Made by a program: the position numbers and the translations under genes. DNA of 64,000 bases, taken from positions 1 to 64,000 of the forward strand of contig NZ_JACIDV010000015.1 in assembly GCF_014196515.1 (NCBI RefSeq), read 5' to 3'. Positions 27,389 through 37,167 of the stretch are shown here, one piece after another. The DNA is from Rhizobium skierniewicense. Lineage in GTDB: Bacteria > Pseudomonadota > Alphaproteobacteria > Rhizobiales > Rhizobiaceae. The notes beneath the pieces were generated by a model, which was given only the letters and a program-made list of their open reading frames with translations, was not told the DNA's origin and did no database searches. Every line of letters starts with the position of its first letter. Position 1 is the first letter of the stretch.

Positions 27389-28020
27389 GCTTTTGTCCCC
27401 GCAGCTTCGACGATAGCATCAATAATGTTGGAATAGGCGCCGCACCGACAGATGTTGCCGCTCATGCGCTCGCGAATTTCTTCGGGCGTAATGCTCACCT
27501 GTGCGGTCAAATCGCTCGTGACGTGGCTTGGAATATTAGCCTTGAACTCCTCCAGCAAGGCTACGGAGGAACAGATTTGGCCGGGGGTGCAGTACCCGCA
27601 CTGGAAACCGTCGTGCTTGACGAAGGTGGCCTGCATGGGATGCAGCTCGCCCGGCTTTCCAAGTCCCTCGATCGTGACCACGTTGTCACCTTCATGCATC
27701 ACCGTCAGCGTGAGGCAGGCGTTAATACGCCGACCGTCAACCATCACGGTACAGGCACCGCATTGCCCGTGGTCGCATCCTTTCTTCGTTCCCGTAAGAT
27801 GAAGGTGCTCGCGCAGCGCATCGAGTAACGTCGTTCGGTTGTCGACGTCGAGGGTCCTGCTCTCGCCATTGATGGTCATGGAAACCTTCGATGTGAGTTT
27901 TTCACCCTCAGGTGGCGACTGCGCGATGGCGTCCCCGGCCACACCCGTCATCGCAACTGTTGCGGCTGAGGATATGAGCAGGTTTCGACGCGATATCTCA
28001 AGTTGAATGGGGCTTTGCAT
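27385..28020 (-). CDS. paoA: Aldehyde oxidoreductase, exported 2Fe-2S subunit
   Basis: A 211-residue small subunit with a twin-arginine signal ([19 protein letters not shown]), so the folded heterotrimer is exported to the periplasm by Tat. Two 2Fe-2S clusters are visible: the ferredoxin type ([11 protein letters not shown] plus a later Cys in INACLT) and the second (CGYCTPGQ and CRCGAY). The ATG at 28020 places the Arg pair 10-11 residues in; a frame extending to 28071 adds nothing recognisable. First gene of paoABC. Confidence 0.9.
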   Translation of the reverse strand: MQSPIQLEISRRNLLISSAATVAMTGVAGDAIAQSPPEGEKLTSKVSMTINGESRTLDVDNRTTLLDALREHLHLTGTKKGCDHGQCGACTVMVDGRRINACLTLTVMHEGDNVVTIEGLGKPGELHPMQATFVKHDGFQCGYCTPGQICSSVALLEEFKANIPSHVTSDLTAQVSITPEEIRERMSGNICRCGAYSNIIDAIVEAAGTKA

Positions 28021-28233
28021 ATGCGGCTCCGCTTCGCTTTCGGTTTGTCGGGCGCGGAGGAACCACGCCATACTACAAAGTAATGGCGCCTGCGAAAATG
28101 ATTAGGTGGTGTTATCCGCTTGGACTTATCGCTCCCCGACATAAATGTTCGCCGTAGAGTGGGATCCATTGATGTTGGAAATCCATAAGTCCATGCAGCA
28201 TACTCGGGCTAATCCCGGATAACCGATTGACAT

Positions 28234-29658
28234 ATGGTGCACGATGGTTCGACAAGCCTGAAAACCAATTCCGTTCTGTCAAAGCTTGTTCGCCCGCGCT
28301 GGTTTGCGAAAGGAACGGACGGCTGGAACAAGATGGTTGAAAAACGCCCCGAATTCGACGTTGCCGAAACGACCGCCATTGCGCTGCGCAAGGCCGAGCG
28401 TGCAGGCTTCCGGTTCGCCGTATTGGGCCGCACCGTGGCCGTTATGGCGCTCGCGATCAGCTTCTTGCTCAGTTACTATTACCCCATCAATCTGGGAATT
28501 TTCGGCATAACCACGCTTATCGCTCTCGGTGGGCTGACGTCGCTTGCGGCGGTCGCCACACGCTATGAGAAACCTGCCAGATTTGCACTGTTCACCTTCG
28601 ATGCTTCAGCCGTGACGGTCTTGCTTGCATTCGTGCCCTTGAGCAGCGGCGGAGACATACCCCAGAACCTCGTCTTCCTGACAAGCTCGGTGCAGCATTA
28701 CTATCTGATCGTTGCAGCCGCCGTTCTAACACTTTCACCTCCGCTCGTTCTGTGGACGGGAGCGTGGGCAGCGGGCGGACTTCTCTTCGCAACATGGTGG
28801 ATCATATCCGGAATGGCGCAGGTTGTGACCTACGCCAACCTTCCCATTTCTCCAACGCGGGATGTCTATCTCAACACCGTGCTCAACCCTGACTTTCTTG
28901 GTCTTGCGTCAAGGGTTCAGGAGACACTGATGATCCTTCTGGTTACCGCCATTGCGGCGCTGGCGGTTCACAGAGCAAGACTGGTTGTGAGCGAACACGC
29001 CGAGGCCAGAGCGAGTGAGCGGCGCGTTCAAAAGATCTTTGGCCGCTACGTTCCGGCCCCCGTGCTTCGCGAGCTCCTCGATGAAGGGCACCTGGTTCCC
29101 CAGACAAGGCTGGCGACGCTTTTGTTTGTCGACATCAAGGGATTTACCAGCCTTTCCGCGGGATTGCCGCCCTTGAGACTGGTTCGTTTTCTGAACGCCT
29201 TCTTCAGCGCCGTCACGGATATCGCCGACCAACATGGCGGTGTCGTCGTGACCTATATCGGCGACGCCGTGCTGATATCGTTCAATGCGCCACTTCCGGC
29301 TTCAGACCATGCCGAGCGCGCCCTCGCCGCATCTCGGGACATCTTGAAAGCAACGCAGGATCAACAGTTCGATGGGATTTATATCAGCATAAGGATCGGA
29401 GTTGCCACCGGGCTGGTCGCCGCAGGGACGATGGGTGCTGATGATCGCCAGACTTACACGGTATACGGAGACGCGGTCAATCTGGCGCAGAGGCTTCAGG
29501 AGTTGAACAAACAGACAAAGACAGACTGCCTGATCTGTGAAGCGACCGCACGCCAGGCTGGACATCATCGCGCCCTGTTGAGCCTTGGGGCTCATCCGAT
29601 CCGCAATCTGCGTTCACCGGTCGAAGTCTTCACGTTCTCAGATGCCTCCTTGAAGTGA
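28234..29658 (+). CDS. Membrane class III adenylate/guanylate cyclase
   Basis: A 474-residue protein. Five to six hydrophobic segments fill about 65-255, followed by a short linker and a class III cyclase catalytic domain. The domain shows the first metal Asp in LFVDIKGFTSL (about 299), the second metal Asp in YIGDAVLISF (about 350) and the transition-state motif YGDAVNLAQRLQ (about 410). It makes cyclic AMP (or cyclic GMP) in the cytoplasm from a membrane position; the membrane part may sense something but has no named domain. It is divergent from paoA across 213 bases and appears monocistronic. Confidence 0.9.
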   Translation: MVHDGSTSLKTNSVLSKLVRPRWFAKGTDGWNKMVEKRPEFDVAETTAIALRKAERAGFRFAVLGRTVAVMALAISFLLSYYYPINLGIFGITTLIALGGLTSLAAVATRYEKPARFALFTFDASAVTVLLAFVPLSSGGDIPQNLVFLTSSVQHYYLIVAAAVLTLSPPLVLWTGAWAAGGLLFATWWIISGMAQVVTYANLPISPTRDVYLNTVLNPDFLGLASRVQETLMILLVTAIAALAVHRARLVVSEHAEARASERRVQKIFGRYVPAPVLRELLDEGHLVPQTRLATLLFVDIKGFTSLSAGLPPLRLVRFLNAFFSAVTDIADQHGGVVVTYIGDAVLISFNAPLPASDHAERALAASRDILKATQDQQFDGIYISIRIGVATGLVAAGTMGADDRQTYTVYGDAVNLAQRLQELNKQTKTDCLICEATARQAGHHRALLSLGAHPIRNLRSPVEVFTFSDASLK

Positions 29659-29701
29659 CACGCTCGGGTCTATGAACCGTGCTCGACGCCCGCGGGACCG
29701 T

Positions 29702-30589
29702 TCAAGCCCTTAAAGCATCGACCACCACCCTGAACGCGGGCGAGTTTTGCCGCCTGCTGGGGTAGAACAGATAGTAGCCTGTAAACATGGGAGACCAGTC
29801 ATCCAGGATCTGTATCAATTGCCCCGATGCTCGCTCTTTTTCAACGAGGCTTTCCGGCACATAGGCGATTCCATATCCGGCAACTGCGGCATTAATCATC
29901 GTGTATGACGAATTGAACGTCAGTTGTCCCTCGACGCGCACGCGGACTTCTCTGCCGTCCTTTTCGAACTCCCAGGCATAAAGACCGCCCGATCGCGATT
30001 GTCGGTGATTGATGCAATCGTGACCGACCAGTTCTTGTGGCGTCGAGGGCGTTGTCCGGGCCTCCAGATACCGGGGAGAGGCGACCGCGACCAACCGCCA
30101 GTCTGGACTGATGCGAACGGCGATCATGTCCTTGTCCAGGCTCTCACCCAGGCGAACGCCCGCATCGAACTTTTCTTCAACGATATTGCGAAAACCGTTG
30201 TCGCTGTTCAGCTCGACCTTGATGTCGGGAAACTCGTGCAGCACGGATCGCAGTTTAGGCCACACGACGCTCTCAAGTGCATGGTCGGAAAGTGTTATCC
30301 TGACCGAACCAGACGGTTTGTCCCGGATCTCCATCAGCGCATCGATCTCGGTTTCGATTTCCTCGATGCGCGGGGCCAGTGATCGGATCAATCGCTCACC
30401 TGCCTCCGTTGGAACCACACTGCGGGTCGTTCGGGTCAAAAGACGGAGGCCCATCCGCGCTTCAAGTTTTTTGATCGTGTGGCTGATCGTGGACTGCGAC
30501 GTACCGAGTTTCGCTGCCGCCTTTGTGAAGCTTCGCTCCTCCGCGACCGCCAGGAACCACAGCATGTCATTGAGATCTTCCCGCTTCAT
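29702..30589 (-). CDS. LysR-type transcriptional regulator
   Basis: A 295-residue LysR protein from the ATG at 30589. The winged helix is clear (FLAVAEERSFTKAAAKLG, TSQSTISHTIKKLEARM) and the effector domain shows SVRITLSDHALESVVWP and AAVAGYGIAYVPESLV. It belongs to the subgroup often found beside MFS and oxidoreductase genes. It is divergent from the MFS transporter gene, with their starts about 95 bases apart, and probably controls that gene and the exported enzyme genes after it. Confidence 0.9.
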   Translation of the reverse strand: MKREDLNDMLWFLAVAEERSFTKAAAKLGTSQSTISHTIKKLEARMGLRLLTRTTRSVVPTEAGERLIRSLAPRIEEIETEIDALMEIRDKPSGSVRITLSDHALESVVWPKLRSVLHEFPDIKVELNSDNGFRNIVEEKFDAGVRLGESLDKDMIAVRISPDWRLVAVASPRYLEARTTPSTPQELVGHDCINHRQSRSGGLYAWEFEKDGREVRVRVEGQLTFNSSYTMINAAVAGYGIAYVPESLVEKERASGQLIQILDDWSPMFTGYYLFYPSRRQNSPAFRVVVDALRA

Positions 30590-30684
30590 GGTCGCCTCTG
30601 TCCTTTGATTAATGTCATAAGTCGATAAGTCCAAGTGAATTGCAACGACTAATCTTCGAACTGGTCGCGGCATATATTGCCGCC

Positions 30685-31920
30685 ATGACACATCAAGCTT
30701 TCAGATCATTCGAATGCAACGACATTGACCAAGACGTTGCGATGCCGGTGGCGCAGACCACGCATGGGCACAAGGCCGCATGGGGCGCTGTCTTTTCAAT
30801 GGCCTTGTGCGTGGCCGTCTTGATTGCTTCCGAGTTCATGCCGGTGAGCCTCCTGTCACCGATTGCTACCGAGCTGGGCGTGACGGAAGGTCGTGCCGGC
30901 CAGGCGATCTCGATCTCCGGCGTTTTTGCTGTCCTGACCAGCATTTTCGTCGCGGGCCTGGTGCGTCGTTTGGACAGGCGTCTGGTTCTTGCCGCGTTCT
31001 CGTTGATGCTGGTTCTCTCGGGAACGATCGTCACCTTCGCTCCGAACTATCTCGTGTTGATGGTCGGGCGCGCCATGCTCGGTATCGCCATTGGCGGCTT
31101 CTGGTCCATGTCGACCTCGATTGTCATGCAGCTGGTACCGGAAGAGTCCGTTCCCAAGGGCCTTGCCATGCTCAACGCCGGCAATGCCATTGCAGCCACC
31201 ATCTCAGCACCGCTGGGAAGCCTGCTCGGCAGCTATATCGGCTGGCGCGGCGCATTCTTTGCCGTCGTCCCTCTGGCACTTGTCGCCCTTGTCTGGCAGT
31301 GGATCAGCCTGCCATCGCTTCCTCCCCGGCGCCACGAGGGCTCGTCAAATGTCTTCAGGCTACTCTCCCGGCCTCAGGTTGCGATCGGCATGGTCGCAAT
31401 CATGCTGCTCTTCATGGGTCAATTCGCCCTGTTTACATATCTGCGCCCATTCCTGGAGACCGTCACCTCGGTCTCGATATCGACACTCTCGCTCCTGCTT
31501 CTGTTGATGGGTCTGGCAGGCGTCGCCGGAACCACAATCGTCAGCCACCTGCTGCACAAACACCTCTTCCTCATTCTGGGCACGATCCCTCTCATCATGG
31601 CGATCCTTGCCGTGGGACTGATCGTGTTCGGATCGTCCCCAATCATAACGGCCGCACTTCTCATTGGCTGGGGCCTGTTCAGCACGGCCGCTCCCGTCGG
31701 CTGGGGCACCTGGCTCAGCCGCACGATGCCTGAGGATGCGGAGGCAGGCGGCGGGCTACAAGTCGCAACCATCCAGCTTGCGATTACGCTGGGCGCTTCG
31801 ATCGGAGGCGTGCTGTTTGATGGCTATGGATGGTGGATCGCTTTCCTCTTCGCGGCAGCGCTGCTTGTCGGCTCGTTCCTGCTCTCCATCGCCGCATCGC
31901 GTTTCTCGACACGCCCATGA
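30685..31920 (+). CDS. MFS efflux transporter (AraJ/sugar-efflux type)
   Basis: A 411-residue major facilitator with 12 hydrophobic segments. The N-terminal half resembles arabinose/sugar efflux permeases (ASEFMPVSLLSPIATELG, GRAMLGIAIGGFWSM). The best start is uncertain: 30685 gives a short hydrophilic lead, 30742 (MPVAQTTHG) is also possible, and neither has a strong ribosome site. It is controlled from the divergent promoter shared with the LysR gene. Substrate unknown; export of a small organic compound is the likely role. Confidence 0.87.
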   Translation: MTHQAFRSFECNDIDQDVAMPVAQTTHGHKAAWGAVFSMALCVAVLIASEFMPVSLLSPIATELGVTEGRAGQAISISGVFAVLTSIFVAGLVRRLDRRLVLAAFSLMLVLSGTIVTFAPNYLVLMVGRAMLGIAIGGFWSMSTSIVMQLVPEESVPKGLAMLNAGNAIAATISAPLGSLLGSYIGWRGAFFAVVPLALVALVWQWISLPSLPPRRHEGSSNVFRLLSRPQVAIGMVAIMLLFMGQFALFTYLRPFLETVTSVSISTLSLLLLLMGLAGVAGTTIVSHLLHKHLFLILGTIPLIMAILAVGLIVFGSSPIITAALLIGWGLFSTAAPVGWGTWLSRTMPEDAEAGGGLQVATIQLAITLGASIGGVLFDGYGWWIAFLFAAALLVGSFLLSIAASRFSTRP

Positions 31921-31987
31921 ACCGTCACGGCGTTCTTTCCATGCCATGCACCCAAGTGAAATCCAGCTCATCGCCAGTCAAGGAAAC

Positions 31988-33097
31988 ATGCAGATGATCA
32001 ACCAAGATCAAGACGACACAATAACGCAAAATACCGCCATCCACCGCCGCAGCCTGCTCAAGATGACAGGCGCTGGCGTCGCTGCGCTCGGGGCGATGTC
32101 CATTTTCGACGCAACACTTGCAAAGGCTCAAGACATGTCCAACGGCGCCTCCAATTTCTACACCAGCGACAAGGTGACACTGCAGAAGGTCACATTCAAA
32201 ACCCAGTATCAGACAAATGTCGCTGGCAATCTTTTCCTACCCAAGACCCTCGACCAGGCGTCGAAGAACCCGACGATCATCGTTGGCCACCCAATGGGTG
32301 CGGTCAAGGAACAGAGCGCCAATCTCTACGCCACCAAGATGGCCGAACAGGGTTTTGTCGCGATGTCCATCGATCTGCCCTTCTGGGGCGAAAGCGAAGG
32401 ACAATCGCGCAATCTGGTTTCGCCTGAAGCCTATGCCGAGGCCTTCAGCGCCGGCGTCGATTTCCTCGGCTCGCATCCCTTCGTCGACCGCGCCAATATC
32501 GGCGCCATCGGTGTGTGCGGCAGCGGCAGCTTCGTCATCAGCGCCGCCAAGATCGATCCGCGGATCAAGGCCATCGCGACCGTCAGCATGTACGATATGG
32601 GCGCGGCCTTCCGCAATGCACTGAACAAGTCCCAGACCGTCGAGCAGCGCAAGCAGTTTATCGCAACGGCGGCCGAACAGCGCTGGGCAGAGGCTGACGG
32701 CGCAGATATCCAGTACATCGGAGGCACCACACTCGAACTGACCGCCGATACCGACCCGATCCAGCGCGAGTTCTATGACTTCTACCGCACGCCTCGCGGT
32801 GAGTTCACGCCTGCGGGCGTCGCCAGAGAAACAACGACGAAGCCGACGCTCAGCAGCGCTGTCAAATTCATGAACTTCTATCCGTTCAACGATATCGAGA
32901 CGATCGCGCGCCCGATGCTGTTCATCTCGGGTGACAAGGCCCATTCGAAGGAATTCAGCCAGGACGCCTACAACCGGGCCGCCGAGCCGAAGGAACTGGT
33001 TTGGGTCAAGGGCGCCGGTCACGTCGATCTCTACGACCGCGTCGATCTTATCCCGTTCGATCGGATTGCCCAATTCTTCGGACAGCATCTGGCGTAG
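31988..33097 (+). CDS. Tat-exported alpha/beta hydrolase (YcjY/dienelactone hydrolase-like)
   Basis: A 369-residue protein with a twin-arginine-like signal (HRRSLLKMTGAGVAALGAM, about 19-37). The hydrolase domain starts with GNLFLPK and IIVGHPMGAVKEQ and includes MSIDLPFWGESEG; the nucleophile elbow is GVCGSGSF, in which Cys, as in dienelactone hydrolases, rather than Ser takes the central place. A late Asp (ISGDKAH) and His (GAGHVDLYD) complete a Cys-Asp-His triad. The ATG at 31988 follows AAGGAAAC. Neighbours are the MFS gene upstream and two more exported proteins downstream. It probably acts on a small ester or lactone in the periplasm. Confidence 0.85.
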   Translation: MQMINQDQDDTITQNTAIHRRSLLKMTGAGVAALGAMSIFDATLAKAQDMSNGASNFYTSDKVTLQKVTFKTQYQTNVAGNLFLPKTLDQASKNPTIIVGHPMGAVKEQSANLYATKMAEQGFVAMSIDLPFWGESEGQSRNLVSPEAYAEAFSAGVDFLGSHPFVDRANIGAIGVCGSGSFVISAAKIDPRIKAIATVSMYDMGAAFRNALNKSQTVEQRKQFIATAAEQRWAEADGADIQYIGGTTLELTADTDPIQREFYDFYRTPRGEFTPAGVARETTTKPTLSSAVKFMNFYPFNDIETIARPMLFISGDKAHSKEFSQDAYNRAAEPKELVWVKGAGHVDLYDRVDLIPFDRIAQFFGQHLA

Positions 33098-33211
33098 GCC
33101 AAGCCATCGCGTGAGGTGGCTAGTTGCAGCGGGGTTTGCGCTGCCACTGCGCCGTAGGGGCTACGTTCACGACGGCCCCATACTCCATGACAATAATTAA
33201 AGGATACCCAG

Positions 33212-34402
33212 ATGAAGAACATTGCCGCAAGCATTGCCATCTCGGCTCTTGCCACAACAGGAGTGGAAGCCCAGGAAGAGCGCAAAAGGGTTGCTCCTCC
33301 AGCCGTCTATACGGTCGCACCGGGGCTTGGCCATTTCACGGATGACGTCCTGTTCGGTGAAGTTTGGGTACGAACCGACCTCGCGCCTCGCGACCGTAGC
33401 CTCGTCACCCTCTCGGCAATTGTGTCTACCGGGAAAAACGAGCAGATCGCTGCACATGTGAGCCGCGCCCTGGATAACGACGTGAAGCCCGGCGAGATCG
33501 GTGAGCTCATCACGCATCTCGCGTTCTACTCGGGATGGCCGAATGCAATCTCAGCCGTCACAGAAATAAAGAAGGTTTTCAACGAGCGCCAGATCGCACC
33601 TTTGAACAACAGCGAAGCGACACGCATTGAATTGGAAGCCGCAGCCGAGGCCACTCGAAAAGCGACGGTCGATGCCGCCGTTGCGCCGACAGCGGCGGCA
33701 CTAGCTGACCTGACCAACCGTGTGCTGTTCGGAGACTTGTGGCAGCGGCCAGATCTTTCAGCCCGAGACCGGAGCCTCGTGACGATGGCCGCTCTGATCG
33801 CTGTTGGCCAGCCGGAGCAATTACCGTTCCATGCCAATCGCGCGATGGATAACGGCTTGACGCGGCCGGAAGCTTCCGAAGTCCTGACACATGTTGCATT
33901 CTACTCTGGCTGGCCGAGAGCCATGTCCGCAGTACCTGTCCTCAAACAGGTTTTTGAAAACAGAAAAGGAATTCAAGTGAGCGCTCCACAGGCAAACATC
34001 TCGATCACTCCCGCAGGCGCCGGTGCCGCGCCAGCTCCTGCTGAGTATTTCACGGGCAGCGTCCGTATCTCGGGCCGTTATCAAGCCGAAGCTCCCGCGC
34101 GCATCGGCGGGGCCACGGTTTCCTTCTCGGCTGGTGCTCGCACTGCTTGGCACACACATCCTCTCGGGCAAACCCTGTTCATCGTCAGCGGGCGCGGCTG
34201 GGTGCAGAAGGAAGGTGAGCCAGTTCAGCAGGTCGGGCCTGGAGACGTCGTCTGGATCCCACCGCTGATCCGGCATTGGCATGGCGCCTCAGCGAGTGAA
34301 CCGATGAGCCATTTCGCCGTAGCCGAAGCGCTCGACGGAAGCGCTGTCACCTGGATGGAGAAGGTATCCGACGAGGACTACGGCAAGGGTGCCGCAGAGT
34401 AA
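33212..34402 (+). CDS. Exported CMD-CMD-cupin fusion protein
   Basis: A 396-residue protein. After a signal peptide (1-20, cleavage near VEAQ) come two carboxymuconolactone decarboxylase-like repeats (about 45-130 and 160-245). They share the pattern LAPRDRSLVT / LSARDRSLVT followed by HLAFYSGWPNA / HVAFYSGWPRA. A single cupin follows (about 285-380; TAWHTHPLGQ and HWHGAS). Neither CMD repeat has a CxxC redox pair, so peroxidase activity of the AhpD kind is unlikely. The RBS AAAGGA precedes the ATG. An export signal on a CMD protein is unusual, as these are normally cytoplasmic. It is flanked by an exported hydrolase and an exported cyclophilin-like protein. Confidence 0.87.
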   Translation: MKNIAASIAISALATTGVEAQEERKRVAPPAVYTVAPGLGHFTDDVLFGEVWVRTDLAPRDRSLVTLSAIVSTGKNEQIAAHVSRALDNDVKPGEIGELITHLAFYSGWPNAISAVTEIKKVFNERQIAPLNNSEATRIELEAAAEATRKATVDAAVAPTAAALADLTNRVLFGDLWQRPDLSARDRSLVTMAALIAVGQPEQLPFHANRAMDNGLTRPEASEVLTHVAFYSGWPRAMSAVPVLKQVFENRKGIQVSAPQANISITPAGAGAAPAPAEYFTGSVRISGRYQAEAPARIGGATVSFSAGARTAWHTHPLGQTLFIVSGRGWVQKEGEPVQQVGPGDVVWIPPLIRHWHGASASEPMSHFAVAEALDGSAVTWMEKVSDEDYGKGAAE

Positions 34403-34475
34403 AAGCAAGACTATGGGCTGCAGGGGTGGGTGACCACTCCACGCCTTCAATGCAAACCGAAACGGAGACGATCAC

Positions 34476-34886
34476 GTGCCCAAGACAATATTGGCCTCAG
34501 CTATCGTCGTACTGGGATTGACGGGACCTGCCATGGCTCAAGAAAGCATCCGGATTTCCGCAGCGTGGGGCGACGTCACCGCCACTCTCGCCGATAACGA
34601 AGCAGCCAGATCGCTGGCGCGCATGCTGCCATTGACGATCGAGATGTCCGACCATCTCCGCCAAGAAAAAACGGGAAACCTGCCCTCCGCCCTGCCGGAG
34701 CTTACGCGGCAGCGAGATTTCTCGGTCGGTACGCTTGGCCTGTGGAGTGCCGATCATTTCGTGATCTATTATCGCAGCGGCCGCGTTCCCTCTCCGGGCA
34801 TTATCATCCTCGGGCAGGTAACGGGGGACGTTTCCATCTTCGACCGCCCAGGATCTGTCACCGTAACCTTGGAAAAGGCACAGTAA
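34476..34886 (+). CDS. Exported cyclophilin-like domain protein
   Basis: A 136-residue protein beginning with GTG. Signal peptide 1-21 (ending GPAMAQE), then a cyclophilin-like beta-barrel of the small bacterial type (PF18050-like): ARSLARMLPLTIEMSDH, GTLGLWSADHFVIYY and PSPGIIILGQVTGDV are typical. Such domains lack the prolyl-isomerase catalytic set and their role is unknown. It lies 73 bases after the CMD-cupin gene on the same strand and probably belongs to the same operon. Confidence 0.82.
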   Translation: MPKTILASAIVVLGLTGPAMAQESIRISAAWGDVTATLADNEAARSLARMLPLTIEMSDHLRQEKTGNLPSALPELTRQRDFSVGTLGLWSADHFVIYYRSGRVPSPGIIILGQVTGDVSIFDRPGSVTVTLEKAQ

Positions 34887-35220
34887 GATATCTCCGGCAT
34901 TGGCTTCGTTCGAAGCGTCTGCCGATCAGGGCCGTGCACTGCGAACTGAGAGCCGCAGTCCTTCAAATCTGGAAGGAAATCGCACGCCTATAGGCCGCAT
35001 GCGCAGAAACCGACAAGCAAGATTGTTGATCGGTGTCAGTTAAGTTTACGGTGCCTTTACGCTTGCTGCGGCGTTTGCTCCTGAGCGAATTTTTTCGGTG
35101 TTGGACGCACGCTAACTGTCGCCACCGACCTTTCTTCGGTCCACGACACCGTTCCAGCGAATATTTCACGTACCTTCACGAAGTCGTGAAACCTTTCTGC
35201 GCGTTGATCGTTCAGCGCCC
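34887..35220. other. Intergenic region before the ABC transporter gene
   Basis: About 334 bases without a gene. It should hold the promoter of the ABC transporter gene. The only structured element is the inverted repeat at 35175-35190. Confidence 0.5.
35175..35190. promoter_or_regulatory. Inverted repeat upstream of ABC transporter gene
   Basis: TTCACGA-AG-TCGTGAA, seven-base perfect arms, 31 bases before the ATG. The position suggests an operator overlapping the leader. The TCACGA core is also repeated partially just upstream (TTCACGTACC). Confidence 0.4.
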
Positions 35221-37167
35221 ATGAAAAACAATGAAGTAGAACTGAAACCGGTCCATGGTGCCGACGAAACTGGTACCGAGGCCGCCTCCCCGCCAATAGA
35301 TCATGACAATGGTGACGAACTTCCTCCAGAGGAAGCGGAACCCGCGGGCTTGACGCCAGCAGAGGCTGAGGAGGCCCGTCGAAAGTACCTTCTGAAACGG
35401 TTCTGGATCAGTGCCCGCGGTTTCTGGAGCCGGCGTGGCGATAAGCTGTCATGGCTTTTTACGCTGGGACTGCTGGCTATGATCGGGATCAATGTCGGCT
35501 TCCAATACGGGATCAACATCTGGAACCGAGGCATATTCGATGCGATCGAAAAACGCGATGCGTCGACTGTTTATTCCCTCGCCTCCATATTCCCGTTTCT
35601 TGTTCTCGGAAGTGTTTTTATCGTCACCTCGCAGGTCTATGTCAGAATGCGCATTCAGCGGCGCTGGCGCTCCTGGCTGACCAATGTGCTGGTTGGCAGA
35701 TGGATTGCAAACGGCCGCTACTACCAGCTCAATTTGATTGATGGCGATCACCAAAATCCCGAGGCAAGGCTCTCGGACGATATGCGCATCGCCACCGAGG
35801 CGCCGGTCGATTTCGTGTCCGGTGTCATCGCCGCATTCCTGTCCGCCTCAACCTTCATCGTCGTCCTGTGGACGATTGGTGGGGCGCTAACGCTCTCTAT
35901 CGGCGGTGTCTGGGTGACCATTCCCGGCTTCCTGGTCATAGCGGCGGTCATTTACGCGGCAATTACGTCCACCTCCATCGCCTTTATTGCCCGAAACTTC
36001 GTCAAGGTTTCCGAAGTCAAGAACCAGGTTGAAGCGGAATTCCGCTACACGCTGACACGCGTCAGGGAAAATGGCGAGAGCATTGCCCTGCTTGGCGGCG
36101 AAGAGGAGGAGCGCAGCGATCTCGAAAAAAGGTTTGGCAATGTCCGGCGGCAGTGGCGCCTCATGGCGCAGCAATATATGCGCACCACGGTCGTCTCCAA
36201 CGGTTCAATGCTGATCGCCCCAGTCGTGCCGCTTTTGCTGTGTGCACCGAAGTTTCTCGATGGCAGCATGTCGCTCGGCGAAGTCATGCAGGCAGCGTCC
36301 GCATTCACTATCGTCCAGTCCGCGTTTGGCTGGCTGGTCGACAACTATCCGCGCCTGGCCGATTGGAACGCCTGCGCAAGACGCGTTGCTTCCCTGATGA
36401 TGTCACTTGATGGCCTTGAACGGGCTGAAAAAAGCGACACGTTCGGCCGCATCGTGCGCGGCGAGACCGAAGGTGAGACCATGCTCAGCCTCAAGGACGT
36501 GTCCGTGTCGCTGGGAGATGGAACCGCCGTGGTAAAAGAGACGGATGTCGAAATCGGCGCGGGAGAGAGAGTTTTGGTGTCAGGGGAATCCGGCTCTGGC
36601 AAAAGCACGTTGGTTCGAGCCATTTCCGGCCTCTGGCCCTGGGGCGGCGGCAGCGTGAATTTCCGGGCAGGCAGCCAATTGTTCATGCTGCCGCAACGAC
36701 CATACATTCCATCCGGGACGCTTCGCCGCGCGGTGTCTTATCCGCAACCGGCGGACAGCTGGACGGCGGAAGAGATCGGCGCCGCTCTGGACAAGGTCGG
36801 CCTCGCCCAACTCAAGGACAAGATCGAGGACGATGCACCTTGGGACCAGACATTGTCAGGCGGTGAAAAGCAGCGGCTTACCTTTGCACGTCTGCTGCTC
36901 AACGCCCCCGATATCATCGTGATGGACGAGGCGACCGCAGCGCTGGACGAAAAAAGTCAAGACAAGATGATGCAGACTGTTATCGATGAGCTACCCGACG
37001 CCACAATTATTAGCGTGGCCCATCGTGCCGAGCTGGAAGCCTTTCACAGCCGCAAGATTACACTGGAGCGCCGGGACGGTGGCGCAAAGCTGGTGAGTGA
37101 TATCGAGCTTATACCAAGAAAATCGAGGAAAAGATCGATGCTTCGGCGGATGGTGAAGCGGAGGTAA
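35221..37167 (+). CDS. SbmA/YddA-type ABC transporter (fused membrane and ATPase domains)
   Basis: A 648-residue half-transporter. A charged, Glu-rich N-terminus (1-60) precedes an ABC_membrane_2-type domain (about 75-375) with about six hydrophobic segments. The ATPase domain has Walker A GESGSGKSTL (about 455), the signature LSGGEKQRL (about 545), Walker B IIVMDEATAALD (about 563) and the switch His in SVAHR (about 597). The architecture matches COG4178 transporters annotated for vitamin B12, bleomycin or antimicrobial peptides; it probably works as a homodimer. The neighbouring genes give no substrate clue. Confidence 0.92.
   Translation: MKNNEVELKPVHGADETGTEAASPPIDHDNGDELPPEEAEPAGLTPAEAEEARRKYLLKRFWISARGFWSRRGDKLSWLFTLGLLAMIGINVGFQYGINIWNRGIFDAIEKRDASTVYSLASIFPFLVLGSVFIVTSQVYVRMRIQRRWRSWLTNVLVGRWIANGRYYQLNLIDGDHQNPEARLSDDMRIATEAPVDFVSGVIAAFLSASTFIVVLWTIGGALTLSIGGVWVTIPGFLVIAAVIYAAITSTSIAFIARNFVKVSEVKNQVEAEFRYTLTRVRENGESIALLGGEEEERSDLEKRFGNVRRQWRLMAQQYMRTTVVSNGSMLIAPVVPLLLCAPKFLDGSMSLGEVMQAASAFTIVQSAFGWLVDNYPRLADWNACARRVASLMMSLDGLERAEKSDTFGRIVRGETEGETMLSLKDVSVSLGDGTAVVKETDVEIGAGERVLVSGESGSGKSTLVRAISGLWPWGGGSVNFRAGSQLFMLPQRPYIPSGTLRRAVSYPQPADSWTAEEIGAALDKVGLAQLKDKIEDDAPWDQTLSGGEKQRLTFARLLLNAPDIIVMDEATAALDEKSQDKMMQTVIDELPDATIISVAHRAELEAFHSRKITLERRDGGAKLVSDIELIPRKSRKRSMLRRMVKRR

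Noticed and set aside
32237..33088. 283-codon minus-strand frame opposite the exported hydrolase gene
   Set aside because: It is a codon-bias shadow of the plus-strand gene, with no family resemblance or ribosome site.
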